DNA from: an uncultured Bacilli bacterium
GTDB lineage: Bacteria > Bacillota_I > Bacilli_A > RF39 > UBA660
Reading direction: 5' to 3'
Assembly: GCA_947623755.1 (NCBI GenBank)
Contig: CANQHB010000036.1
Location: 1 to 7,844, forward strand
DNA length: 7,844 nucleotides
Part shown: piece by piece, positions 1 to 6,299 of the stretch
Layout of the letters: each line of letters starts with the position of its first letter
Numbering within the stretch: position 1 is the first letter of the stretch
The notes under the pieces: generated by a model
Databases searched by the model: none
Told to the model about the DNA's origin: nothing
Seen by the model: only the letters and a program-made list of their open reading frames with translations
Program-made: the position numbers and the translations under genes

Positions 1-25
1 ATAAAAATTAATCATCTTAAAAAAG

Positions 26-54
26 TTGACTAACATTTAGAAATTCTTTACAAT
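26..54 (+). promoter_or_regulatory. Sigma-A-type promoter of the HTH gene
   Basis: The -35 box TTGACT (26-31) and -10 box TACAAT (49-54) are separated by exactly 17 bases, and each differs from consensus by one base. Transcription would begin near 61, which puts the AAGGAG Shine-Dalgarno at the very 5' end of the message. Confidence 0.75.
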
Positions 55-60
55 AAAGAA

Positions 61-85
61 AAGGAGTCAGAAATTATATTTCTAA
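61..85 (+). promoter_or_regulatory. Shine-Dalgarno followed by a small hairpin before the start codon
   Basis: AAGGAG lies at 61-66, but the nearest usable in-frame starts are GTG at 86 and ATG at 95, 19 and 28 bases away. An in-frame TAA at 83-85 blocks any earlier start. Between them is a perfect palindrome AGAAAT-TAT-ATTTCT (69-83). If folded, it would leave only about 4 unpaired bases between the Shine-Dalgarno and GTG 86. The palindrome is seen directly; its function in start selection is inferred. Confidence 0.45.
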
Positions 86-739
86 GTGATACTTATGCCT
101 AAAACCAAATATCAAGTTGTGATAATAGATTATAACGAATATTACTACACTCAAGATTTAAAACTTACCTCTAATCCTAAAAAGGGGAGTTTTCCTCAAA
201 TTACCTCGGTAAAAAGCTTAAATGATTTAGACCGCCAAGAAGGTTTAATTCTAATTATGACAGTAAGTGATATTATCGATTTTTATACGTCTATTGATAT
301 TTATAATCCTGACGTTTATGAATTAGACCGTAAATTTCGTCTTAAATTTCGCCATTTTAATTATGTTATTATTATATCTCAAGAAGAATTTAATTATGGT
401 AAAATTCCTTTTTCCAATATTTATGTAGTCTATGCCAATAATTATTTTAATTCTGAGGGCTTAAATCCTTTAATTAACCAGTTATATCAAGAATACCTAA
501 ATCTTAAAGAAATAAAGTTGACTAAAACCAGATTAGACCATGTAAAAGCTCTCAAAAATTATTTAATTAAATCTCGCCAAGTATTTTTTTCTACGTCCCA
601 GTTAACTACCAAATTAAATATGAGTCCCAAAATGCTTCAAAGAACTATTAAAGACCTAAATTATCTATACCACAATATTGGTTATGACAAGAAAAAAAGG
701 CTCTGGTATTACATAAAAAGCAACCATAAAAATAAATAA
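86..739 (+). CDS. Uncharacterised protein with C-terminal helix-turn-helix
   Basis: I do not recognise a named family. Residues 8-140 look like an alternating alpha/beta fold: hydrophobic strands occur at VVIID (11-15), LILIM (54-58), VIIIS (94-98) and IYVVY (112-116). This loosely resembles a response-regulator receiver, but no convincing phosphorylation site set is visible. Residues 145-210 read as a helix-turn-helix or winged helix: a helix around VKALKNYL, then SQLTTKLNMSPKMLQRTIKDLN, typical of DNA-binding domains in which SxxxLxRxIKDL is the recognition helix, then a wing-like basic RLWYYIK. A DNA-binding regulator is therefore likely; its target and ligand are unknown. The start is GTG 86 or ATG 95; upstream is closed by TAA at 83. 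The gene has its own promoter and terminator, so it is monocistronic, but it lies beside the replication-paralog operon and could control it. Confidence 0.75.
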   Translation: MILMPKTKYQVVIIDYNEYYYTQDLKLTSNPKKGSFPQITSVKSLNDLDRQEGLILIMTVSDIIDFYTSIDIYNPDVYELDRKFRLKFRHFNYVIIISQEEFNYGKIPFSNIYVVYANNYFNSEGLNPLINQLYQEYLNLKEIKLTKTRLDHVKALKNYLIKSRQVFFSTSQLTTKLNMSPKMLQRTIKDLNYLYHNIGYDKKKRLWYYIKSNHKNK

Positions 740-747
740 AATTCAAG

Positions 748-777
748 TAAACTATTGAAAAAATAGTTTATTTTTTT
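748..777 (+). terminator. Intrinsic terminator after the HTH gene
   Basis: A perfect 9-bp stem, TAAACTATT (748-756) with AATAGTTTA (762-770), has a 5-base loop and is followed directly by seven T (771-777). It starts 9 bases after the TAA stop at 737-739. This separates the HTH gene from the downstream operon. The stem is AT-rich, so termination may be leaky. Confidence 0.85.
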
Positions 778-797
778 GTCCACCATAAAATGCCAGT

Positions 798-827
798 TTA
801 ACCAAAAAACTAAATATTTGGTATACT
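798..827 (+). promoter_or_regulatory. Extended -10 promoter of the KOW/PolC-like operon
   Basis: TGG-TATACT (819-827) is an extended -10 element with one mismatch in the hexamer. A weak -35, TTAACC (798-803), lies 18 bases upstream. The predicted start is near 834, just ahead of the AAGGAGGAG Shine-Dalgarno at 842-850. It follows the upstream terminator directly, as expected for a new transcription unit. Confidence 0.65.
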
Positions 828-841
828 GGTAATGTAAAAAG

Positions 842-897
842 AAGGAGGAGATTAAAATTATAATTGTTAATCTAGAGTTCGTAAAAGAACTTTTAGA
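842..897 (+). promoter_or_regulatory. Strong Shine-Dalgarno with distant ATG and intervening hairpin
   Basis: AAGGAGGAG (842-850) is the strongest ribosome binding site in the window, yet the first ATG is at 905, 54 bases on. The frame is open from 833. At ideal spacing the in-frame codon is ATT 857. A hairpin at 871-897, with core stem AGTTC/GAACT and outer TCTA/TAGA with one bulge, lies just before ATG 905. Either translation starts at a rare AUU codon or a second start is used near 905. Confidence 0.5.
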
Positions 898-904
898 GCC
901 CCAA

Positions 905-1597
905 ATGAACATTGTGGAGGAATTTCAAGTGTTACGCCAACACCAGCATAATAGGGAGGTGAAACTTTATCTTAAGGCTTTCAAAAAATATCTTAAATCC
1001 ATTAAAGATAATGAAGAAGCCCCATTTTTACAATACTGCTTTAAAAAGTATTATTGTAATAAGAATATTCCTGAAGTTCCCGTGCCTAATTATTATTATC
1101 CTCGGCTTGAATCAGGCCTATTAGATGATTGTAAAAACATTAAGAATGAGGTATATCAAGCCGATAATTTAATATCTAAGCTAACGGTTTTAAAAAATCA
1201 TCGCCATAATAAAAAGGTTCAGGAGTATGTTTCTTATCTATTAAATTATGCTTGTAAGTATAAGCCTTATTTTAAATATTTACTTGATAAGTATTATTTT
1301 GATTTAGACGTTCCCGAGGTTAAACCCACGGCTCAAAGTTTACAAGTAACTTTGCCTATTTTAAGTTTTTATATTAATACCCGATATCCCAAAACTCCCA
1401 AGAAATTTAAAGTAGGCGCAGAAGTAGTAATTTTAGAAGGTCCCTTTAAAGACCTTATTGGTAAGGTTAAAGCCTTTGATAGCATAAGTAAATCTTACCA
1501 AGTTGAGGTAATCTTATTTGATTGCCCAACCATAATTACTCTTGACCAAACTACGAAATTAAGAAGGAGAAATAAACATGACCGCAAAACAAACTGA
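905..1597 (+). CDS. KOW-domain (NusG C-terminal-like) protein with a duplicated helical unit
   Basis: Residues 167-222 match the NusG/KOW C-terminal domain: KFKVGAEVVILEGPFKD, then GKV, then VEVILFDCPTIITLD, ending in a basic KLRRR. That domain in NusG and its paralogs contacts ribosomal protein S10 or Rho during transcription elongation. The usual NusG N-terminal (NGN) domain is not visible. Instead there are two diverged copies of a helical unit. Copy 1 spans about 9-61 (VLRQHQHNREV ... KKYYCNKNIPEVPVP) and copy 2 about 95-142 (VLKNHRHNKKV ... DKYYFDLDVPEVKPT). The protein may be longer: the frame is open upstream and ATT 857 sits ideally behind AAGGAGGAG, adding 16 residues. ATG 905 is given as the conservative start. 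The last 20 bases overlap the next gene, so the two are co-transcribed. A transcription-elongation or RNA-binding role is inferred, not shown. Confidence 0.75.
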   Translation: MNIVEEFQVLRQHQHNREVKLYLKAFKKYLKSIKDNEEAPFLQYCFKKYYCNKNIPEVPVPNYYYPRLESGLLDDCKNIKNEVYQADNLISKLTVLKNHRHNKKVQEYVSYLLNYACKYKPYFKYLLDKYYFDLDVPEVKPTAQSLQVTLPILSFYINTRYPKTPKKFKVGAEVVILEGPFKDLIGKVKAFDSISKSYQVEVILFDCPTIITLDQTTKLRRRNKHDRKTN

Positions 1598-4223
1598 ATT
1601 ACATTTGAGTACTAGTTACTCATATAAGGACTTAACCAGTATTATAAGTCCTAAAAATATTATTGATTATGCCACCCATAATAATCTTACTAATCTCTGT
1701 ATTATTGATTATTGCAGTTGTTCTTCTATTCCTTTAATTGAAGAACTAAAAACTAAGGCCCCCAACCCTAACTTAAAAATAGGGTATGGCCTTAGCCTCA
1801 ACATTAAATATGATGATTTGTATATACCGACGATTATTTTAGCTAAAAATAATCATGGCTTAAAAAATCTGTACCAAATAGTTACAAAACTAAATGAAGA
1901 TAAGTGTTATTTTATTACTAAAAAAGATTTCTTACCTTTAAGAGAAGATTTAGTTTTAGGTATATCCCAACTAGACTTATTAAAAGAGTATAATAGTGAG
2001 GTTTTAAAATACTATAGTTATGTTGAAATAACACCCGATACCCCCAAGAAAGAAGCTCTAAAAATAAATGAATTTTGCACTCAAAATAATTTATTATTAT
2101 GCGCTACTTGTAAACCGACTATTTCTAGTTCCAAAGAAGAAAAATATCTAACTTCTCTAAACCATTTAAATAATTATGAACTATCTTTAAAACCTACCTA
2201 TTTATTGGATACGGCAACTTTACTAGCTACTTTTAAATATTTACCCAACTATCAAGACATTGTTATTAATAATCCTAATTTAATTATGGCCCAAATTTCT
2301 AATTATAATCTAGATTTTAACCAGTCCTATATGTATGAAATTAGTGATTCTACTTATTTAAAAAAAGAATGTTATGAAAGAGCGAGTCTTCTTTACTTAG
2401 ATGATATTCCTAAAAATGTTCAAAAACGTCTCGATACAGAACTGGCTTTAATTAGCAAAAACAACTTAGAGGGAACAATTTATCTTTTAGAAAAACTAAT
2501 AAAATATGCCGAAAGCCTTCATGCCTATACCTATGTCGGAAGTTATTTTGCTCATTCTTTAATCGCTTATCTTTTAGGTCTCACTCCCATTAATCCCTTA
2601 GATTTAAAAGACACTACGTCCATTTTGAATGATTATGAGAAATATGGTTATCACTTTGAAATATTTGTTCCCGATAAAATTATATCCAACTTAAAAAATT
2701 ATTTACAAAAGCTTTTGCACCAAGATACCCTTTACTATAAAAGCGCTTTATCTAGCTTTAGAACTCAAGATATCACTAAATATTGTGAAGAAAACGCTTT
2801 TACCAAAGAAGACTGCCTTAATTTTGAAAATATCGCCCAAGAATTAAAAGTTGGCTTATCTAGGCTTCCGGATACTTACTATCTTATCCCTGAAAATACT
2901 CCTCTTGCCGATATTAGTCCTCTTAATATTAATGCCTATGATTCTTCTTTAAAAACCATCGATTTTTCCTACGCTTTAAATAAAATGTTTGTCACTCTAA
3001 GATTTCGTCCAACCTCTGATGTAAGCCTACTTTACGATTTAGAAAAATCTACAAATGTTTCTTGCGCCGATATTCCTTTAGATGATATAAAAGTCCTAAA
3101 AAACTGTTATGAAAAAGTAATGGATAATAGCGTTTCCGCTTATCCTAGTTATCATCATTACTTCTTATTTAATAATTATGCCCCTAAATTACTAATTGAA
3201 TTTAAAGAAAACACGCCCGAACCCCAAACTTTAATTGATTTAATTAATCTCAATAACGCCCAAGACGCCAACTGGCTTTCCAAAGTTCTTCGTTACTATT
3301 ATAATTCTTATTATCGCACTTATTATCCTCAAAAATACTATGAATTATATCTCGATTTCTTAATTACTAATTTTTCTTTATATGACTATTGCTATCCTAA
3401 ATTTCTTGACCAATTTATCGCTAACTCTCACAGTCTAGCTTCCCTTACTCAAAAAGAAGAAGGGTACCGCGCCTTAACTTTAACTATCATGAAATCTATC
3501 TTAGATTTAGGCTATATTGATATTCTAAAAAATCTTTCTAACCATGTTGTAAATAATCCCACCACTCTTAAAGAGTTAAAATCCTCAATCTTAAGTCATA
3601 AAATAACAATTATTAATAATAATCACAAATCCTCAACCAGTCTTATCTTAACTCTAATTAATCTTTTTGCCCTAAAAGATAACTATAAAATGTATTGTGA
3701 TTTTTTAACCAAGCTAAATAGTGACTATTATAATCGCAAATTAATAAGCCTTCTAAGTGACCTTGATTTTAGTGTAATAACCAAGTATTTTTATCCTTAT
3801 ACCGAATATGGCAAAACCATTGCAAAAATATCTCCCGCTAAAATTAGCAAAGCCATTAATCAAATTAAAACCAGTCCCATCTATTTTCGCAGTAATAATC
3901 CTTTTGATGACGTTGATTATGCCGATTATTTATTTAGTGATACCTTTGAAGCTAACCTAATCCTTATTGACAATTTAAAAACTTTCTTAGAAAAAACTAA
4001 ATATTCCTTAGAAGAAATAATCTCCCTTATTAAATCTACTAGTCCTAATACTCATATAATTATTATTAATAAATCCGATTATATTATCCCTAAGTCTTTA
4101 GCTAAAGAATCTTTTATTATTAATTCCCACTTTGCTAATTTAACTCCCCGCAAACTATCCTTTACTTTTCCTAATAATTCTGAAATTACCCTTAACTTAA
4201 CCCCAAATAATGAAATTATCTAA
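1578..4223 (+). CDS. Catalytically degenerate PolC-like protein fused to a DnaB-like domain
   Basis: The N-terminus (6-185) follows a PHP domain of DNA polymerase III alpha but the metal ligands are gone: LHLST for LHLHT, IDYCS for TDHG, GYGLS for YGVE, ATCKP where GDVH is expected. Residues 205-650 follow the PolC core. YVGSYFAHSLIAYLLG (319-334) matches the SRGSVGSS region, with RGS changed to YFA. FEIFVP (360-365) replaces the DIDLNF aspartate pair, and FVTLRFRPTSD (471-481) replaces the KLDILGHDD aspartate. IPLDDIKVL (499-507) matches IPLDDPKVM. YYRTYYPQKYY (578-588) and a following LTQKEEGYRAL stretch match PolC rather than DnaE. Residues 670-881 resemble a DnaB C-terminal RecA fold without a Walker A. 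There is no exonuclease insert, and the length is 881 against about 1,400 for PolC. The reading frame is clean, with AAGGAG 1564-1569 before ATG 1578. I infer a non-enzymatic paralog with a binding or regulatory role. Confidence 0.8.
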   Translation: MTAKQTELHLSTSYSYKDLTSIISPKNIIDYATHNNLTNLCIIDYCSCSSIPLIEELKTKAPNPNLKIGYGLSLNIKYDDLYIPTIILAKNNHGLKNLYQIVTKLNEDKCYFITKKDFLPLREDLVLGISQLDLLKEYNSEVLKYYSYVEITPDTPKKEALKINEFCTQNNLLLCATCKPTISSSKEEKYLTSLNHLNNYELSLKPTYLLDTATLLATFKYLPNYQDIVINNPNLIMAQISNYNLDFNQSYMYEISDSTYLKKECYERASLLYLDDIPKNVQKRLDTELALISKNNLEGTIYLLEKLIKYAESLHAYTYVGSYFAHSLIAYLLGLTPINPLDLKDTTSILNDYEKYGYHFEIFVPDKIISNLKNYLQKLLHQDTLYYKSALSSFRTQDITKYCEENAFTKEDCLNFENIAQELKVGLSRLPDTYYLIPENTPLADISPLNINAYDSSLKTIDFSYALNKMFVTLRFRPTSDVSLLYDLEKSTNVSCADIPLDDIKVLKNCYEKVMDNSVSAYPSYHHYFLFNNYAPKLLIEFKENTPEPQTLIDLINLNNAQDANWLSKVLRYYYNSYYRTYYPQKYYELYLDFLITNFSLYDYCYPKFLDQFIANSHSLASLTQKEEGYRALTLTIMKSILDLGYIDILKNLSNHVVNNPTTLKELKSSILSHKITIINNNHKSSTSLILTLINLFALKDNYKMYCDFLTKLNSDYYNRKLISLLSDLDFSVITKYFYPYTEYGKTIAKISPAKISKAINQIKTSPIYFRSNNPFDDVDYADYLFSDTFEANLILIDNLKTFLEKTKYSLEEIISLIKSTSPNTHIIIINKSDYIIPKSLAKESFIINSHFANLTPRKLSFTFPNNSEITLNLTPNNEII

Positions 4224-4240
4224 AAGAAATTAACTTCTTA

Positions 4241-4249
4241 TGGTATAAT
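4241..4249 (+). promoter_or_regulatory. Extended -10 promoter before the DnaB-like gene
   Basis: TGG-TATAAT is a perfect extended -10 element, located in the 52-base gap after the PolC-like gene. No good -35 is visible, as is common for extended -10 promoters. Transcription would start near 4256, giving a leader of about 20 bases before ATG 4276. No intrinsic terminator lies between the genes, so this is probably an internal promoter adding to read-through from upstream. Confidence 0.7.
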
Positions 4250-4275
4250 TAAATAAAATGAAGGAGAAACCCAAA

Positions 4276-5034
4276 ATGAATCAATTAGACCTCTTAATTA
4301 AAAGCTTATTTCATCATGATTTAACTATTCTTGCTGCTCGTCCTATGTGTGGTCGCCCAGAAATTACTACGGAACTAATTTATCAGTATGCGATTTTAAA
4401 AAATTATAAAACTTTAATTATCTCTTTAGATGGTGACTTTCTATTTTATCTTAAATACTTACTAAATCGCTTAACCAATATTCCTATTAAACTAATTGAA
4501 AGTTATTTAAATCCCACTTTAGGTTGTAGCAAAACCTCTGCTTGCCTTCCTCATGAAAAATATATGGCCGCCCTAGAACAAATAAGAAATAGCAAGCTTA
4601 TAATAAATGACCATCTCTTTACTCCAAATGATTATTTAGACTATATTTTAGAATATAACGAATTAGAACCTCAAGACTTAATCATTATTAGTAGTCTTGA
4701 TGCCTTAGTAAAAGAATCTAAATATTCCTTGTCAGATATCTTAACCAAACTTAAAGAATCCGCTCAAAAATATCATACTCACTTCTTATTTTGGAATCAA
4801 ATTAATGCTAAAGCTGAAGCTTGGCCTAATCAAATTATCAAACCTAAATATATCAATCATTATTCTTTGTCGAGAAAATATGTTTCAAACTTAATCTTAC
4901 TAGAAAGAAAGCGTAATGTCTATCATAATAATCTCGATGAGTTAATTATCCGTCATTACGAAAATCAAAAATTTCTTACTTTTAGTCTAGCTTATGATTA
5001 TGCTAACCGTAAATTGTTGGAGGTGCCAAAATGA
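4276..5034 (+). CDS. Degenerate DnaB-like (RecA-fold) helicase domain protein
   Basis: The 252 residues span roughly one DnaB C-terminal ATPase domain, without the DnaB N-terminal domain. LTILAARPMCGRPE (16-29) aligns with the DnaB Walker A region IIAARPSMGKTA, but the GKT becomes GRP, so nucleotide binding is probably lost. Next come LIISLDGD (47-54) for the FSLEM segment, NSKLIINDH (105-113) for PLYIDDT, and LIIISSLDAL (135-144) for LIVIDYLQL, where the Walker B aspartate is Ser. HFLFWNQINAK corresponds to PVIALSQLNR, and ELIIRHYENQ (222-231) to EIIIAKNRNG. The start is ATG 4276 because AAGGAG (4261-4266) lies 9 bases before it. An earlier in-frame ATG at 4258 has that AAGGAG inside its own coding sequence. 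The stop overlaps the next gene by ATGA. The domain resembles the C-terminal part of the preceding protein, suggesting paralogous domains. Role unknown; a partner or decoy of the replicative helicase is one possibility. Confidence 0.75.
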   Translation: MNQLDLLIKSLFHHDLTILAARPMCGRPEITTELIYQYAILKNYKTLIISLDGDFLFYLKYLLNRLTNIPIKLIESYLNPTLGCSKTSACLPHEKYMAALEQIRNSKLIINDHLFTPNDYLDYILEYNELEPQDLIIISSLDALVKESKYSLSDILTKLKESAQKYHTHFLFWNQINAKAEAWPNQIIKPKYINHYSLSRKYVSNLILLERKRNVYHNNLDELIIRHYENQKFLTFSLAYDYANRKLLEVPK

Positions 5035-6278
5035 AAATAAAATTTTTAACGGGAACTAATAAAATAGGGGGATGTGTGGTAGAAATTTCGACGTCCCAAG
5101 CTCGAATTATTATCGATTATGGCGAAAATTTAGATGGTTCTGCCCAAATTCCTATTAAAGGCTTAACCGACAGTGATTTATCCAAGCCCCCTAAATACAA
5201 TGCCGTTTTTATAACCCATTCCCATGGAGACCATATAGGAAATGTTTCTCAAATCCGTCCCGATATTCCAGTATACATGGAAGAAAAGGCGATGATTATT
5301 AATGATATTATTTGTGATTTTACTCATAAATTTAAAAATAAAGTGCGGGCTTATAAGAATCCCCATATCAAAACTTTTACTTTCGAAGAACCCATCATGA
5401 TAAAAGATATTAAAGTAACCCCTTATCTTGTTGACCACTCTAGCTACAATTCGGCCATGTTTCTAATTGAAGCTGAAGGAAAAAGAGTATTACATACCGG
5501 CGATTATCGAGCTCATGGCAAAAAAGGCGTGTTGTTTATTCCCACCTTAAAAAAAATAGGCCCAGTCGATTTTTTAATTACCGAAGGGACCACTTTAACA
5601 AGAAATAATAAGATTTTTAATAAAGAAACCAACTTAATTCAAGATTTAATGCCTTTAACCCGCTATGACCAGATTTATTTTATGTGTTCTAGTTCCAACA
5701 TTGACCGTATTGTCACCATGTATAAAAGTTTTAAAAAAACTCATCTTTTCCTTAATGACTTGTGTATGAACTCTGTTGCAAAAGAATTACCTAACATTCC
5801 CAATTCCAATACCTTTAAAGATGTCACCACTTTTATAACTAATCGCCAAAAAAAGGACCCTTATCTATACTATTTACACTCTACTAAAAAAGTCATTGAG
5901 GAATTACCATTTTCTCAAAAATTTGCTTTATCCACCAAAACGTCTATGCGAGATTATTTAGCCTCTCATCAAGACCAAATCCAAAATGCTTGTCTTGTCT
6001 ATTCTATGTATAATGGTTATCGTCGCTCTGATTGGCCTGACAAGTCTACGTACGAGTTTGTCAAATTTTTAACAGAGGATTTACACTTAGACTTTTACGA
6101 ATATCATACATCCGGTCATGGCGACATAAAAGCTATGGAAAATCTTTTTCGTTATACTAAGCCTAAAGAAGTTCGCATAATCCACACGGAAAATCAAGAA
6201 CAAGCCCTAGCGGTTGCTAAAAAAATCTATCATGATAAAGTAAAACTAGTCCATGATGGTGATATCGTAAAATTATAA
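5031..6278 (+). CDS. MBL-fold / beta-CASP (RNase J-like) metallo-hydrolase
   Basis: This is a metallo-beta-lactamase fold hydrolase with the full metal-binding set. THSHGDH (62-68) is the HxHxDH motif, followed by VDHSS (134-138) and HTGDYR (155-160) with the bridging Asp. LITEGT (182-187), HTSGH (359-363) and IIHTE (383-387) fit beta-CASP motifs A-C of RNase J and related nucleases. At 415 residues it is shorter than RNase J (about 550) and lacks its C-terminal domain. It probably acts as a cytoplasmic, zinc-dependent nuclease on RNA or DNA; the substrate is not evident. GGAGGTG (5019-5025) precedes ATG 5031, and the ATGA overlap with the DnaB-like gene implies translational coupling. It is the only gene of the operon whose active site appears intact. 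Other MBL hydrolases cannot be excluded, but the SGH and terminal His motifs favour a nuclease. Confidence 0.85.
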   Translation: MKIKFLTGTNKIGGCVVEISTSQARIIIDYGENLDGSAQIPIKGLTDSDLSKPPKYNAVFITHSHGDHIGNVSQIRPDIPVYMEEKAMIINDIICDFTHKFKNKVRAYKNPHIKTFTFEEPIMIKDIKVTPYLVDHSSYNSAMFLIEAEGKRVLHTGDYRAHGKKGVLFIPTLKKIGPVDFLITEGTTLTRNNKIFNKETNLIQDLMPLTRYDQIYFMCSSSNIDRIVTMYKSFKKTHLFLNDLCMNSVAKELPNIPNSNTFKDVTTFITNRQKKDPYLYYLHSTKKVIEELPFSQKFALSTKTSMRDYLASHQDQIQNACLVYSMYNGYRRSDWPDKSTYEFVKFLTEDLHLDFYEYHTSGHGDIKAMENLFRYTKPKEVRIIHTENQEQALAVAKKIYHDKVKLVHDGDIVKL

Positions 6279-6299
6279 TATCACCATCTTTTAATTTTT
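6255..6299 (+). terminator. Intrinsic terminator overlapping the end of the MBL gene
   Basis: A perfect 11-bp stem, GATGGTGATAT (6255-6265) with ATATCACCATC (6278-6288), has a 12-base loop and is followed by TTTTAATTTTT (6289-6299). The left arm lies inside the last codons of the MBL gene and the stop codon TAA (6276-6278) lies at the loop end. It closes the operon that begins near 800. Confidence 0.9.

Noticed and set aside
709..912. 67-codon minus-strand frame across the intergenic region
   Set aside because: It overlaps the terminator, promoter and leader of plus-strand genes, has a low-complexity Phe/Leu-rich translation, and has no ribosome binding site upstream of its start.
1595..1597. 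Mycoplasma-type code with TGA as tryptophan
   Set aside because: TGA ends two genes at positions matching operon overlaps (1595-1597 and 5032-5034), no in-frame TGA is found in the long genes, and Trp is encoded by TGG.
1578..4223. Interpretation of the PolC-like gene as a decaying pseudogene
   Set aside because: The frame is uninterrupted over 881 codons with a proper ribosome binding site, and its neighbours overlap it tightly. Neutral decay at this level of divergence would have introduced stops or frameshifts.
1578..4223. DnaE rather than PolC ancestry
   Set aside because: The absent exonuclease insert looks DnaE-like, but the VGS motif, the FSYALNKMFVTLRF region and the YYP-KYY plus KEE stretch align better with PolC. 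DnaE origin is not fully excluded.
4258..4275. Start of the DnaB-like gene at ATG 4258
   Set aside because: The AAGGAG at 4261-4266 would then be inside the gene; it is correctly spaced for ATG 4276, and 4258 would lie almost at the predicted transcript start.
5178..5438. 86-codon minus-strand frame inside the MBL gene
   Set aside because: It is the antisense shadow of a well-supported gene covering the HxHxDH motif; no family features of its own.
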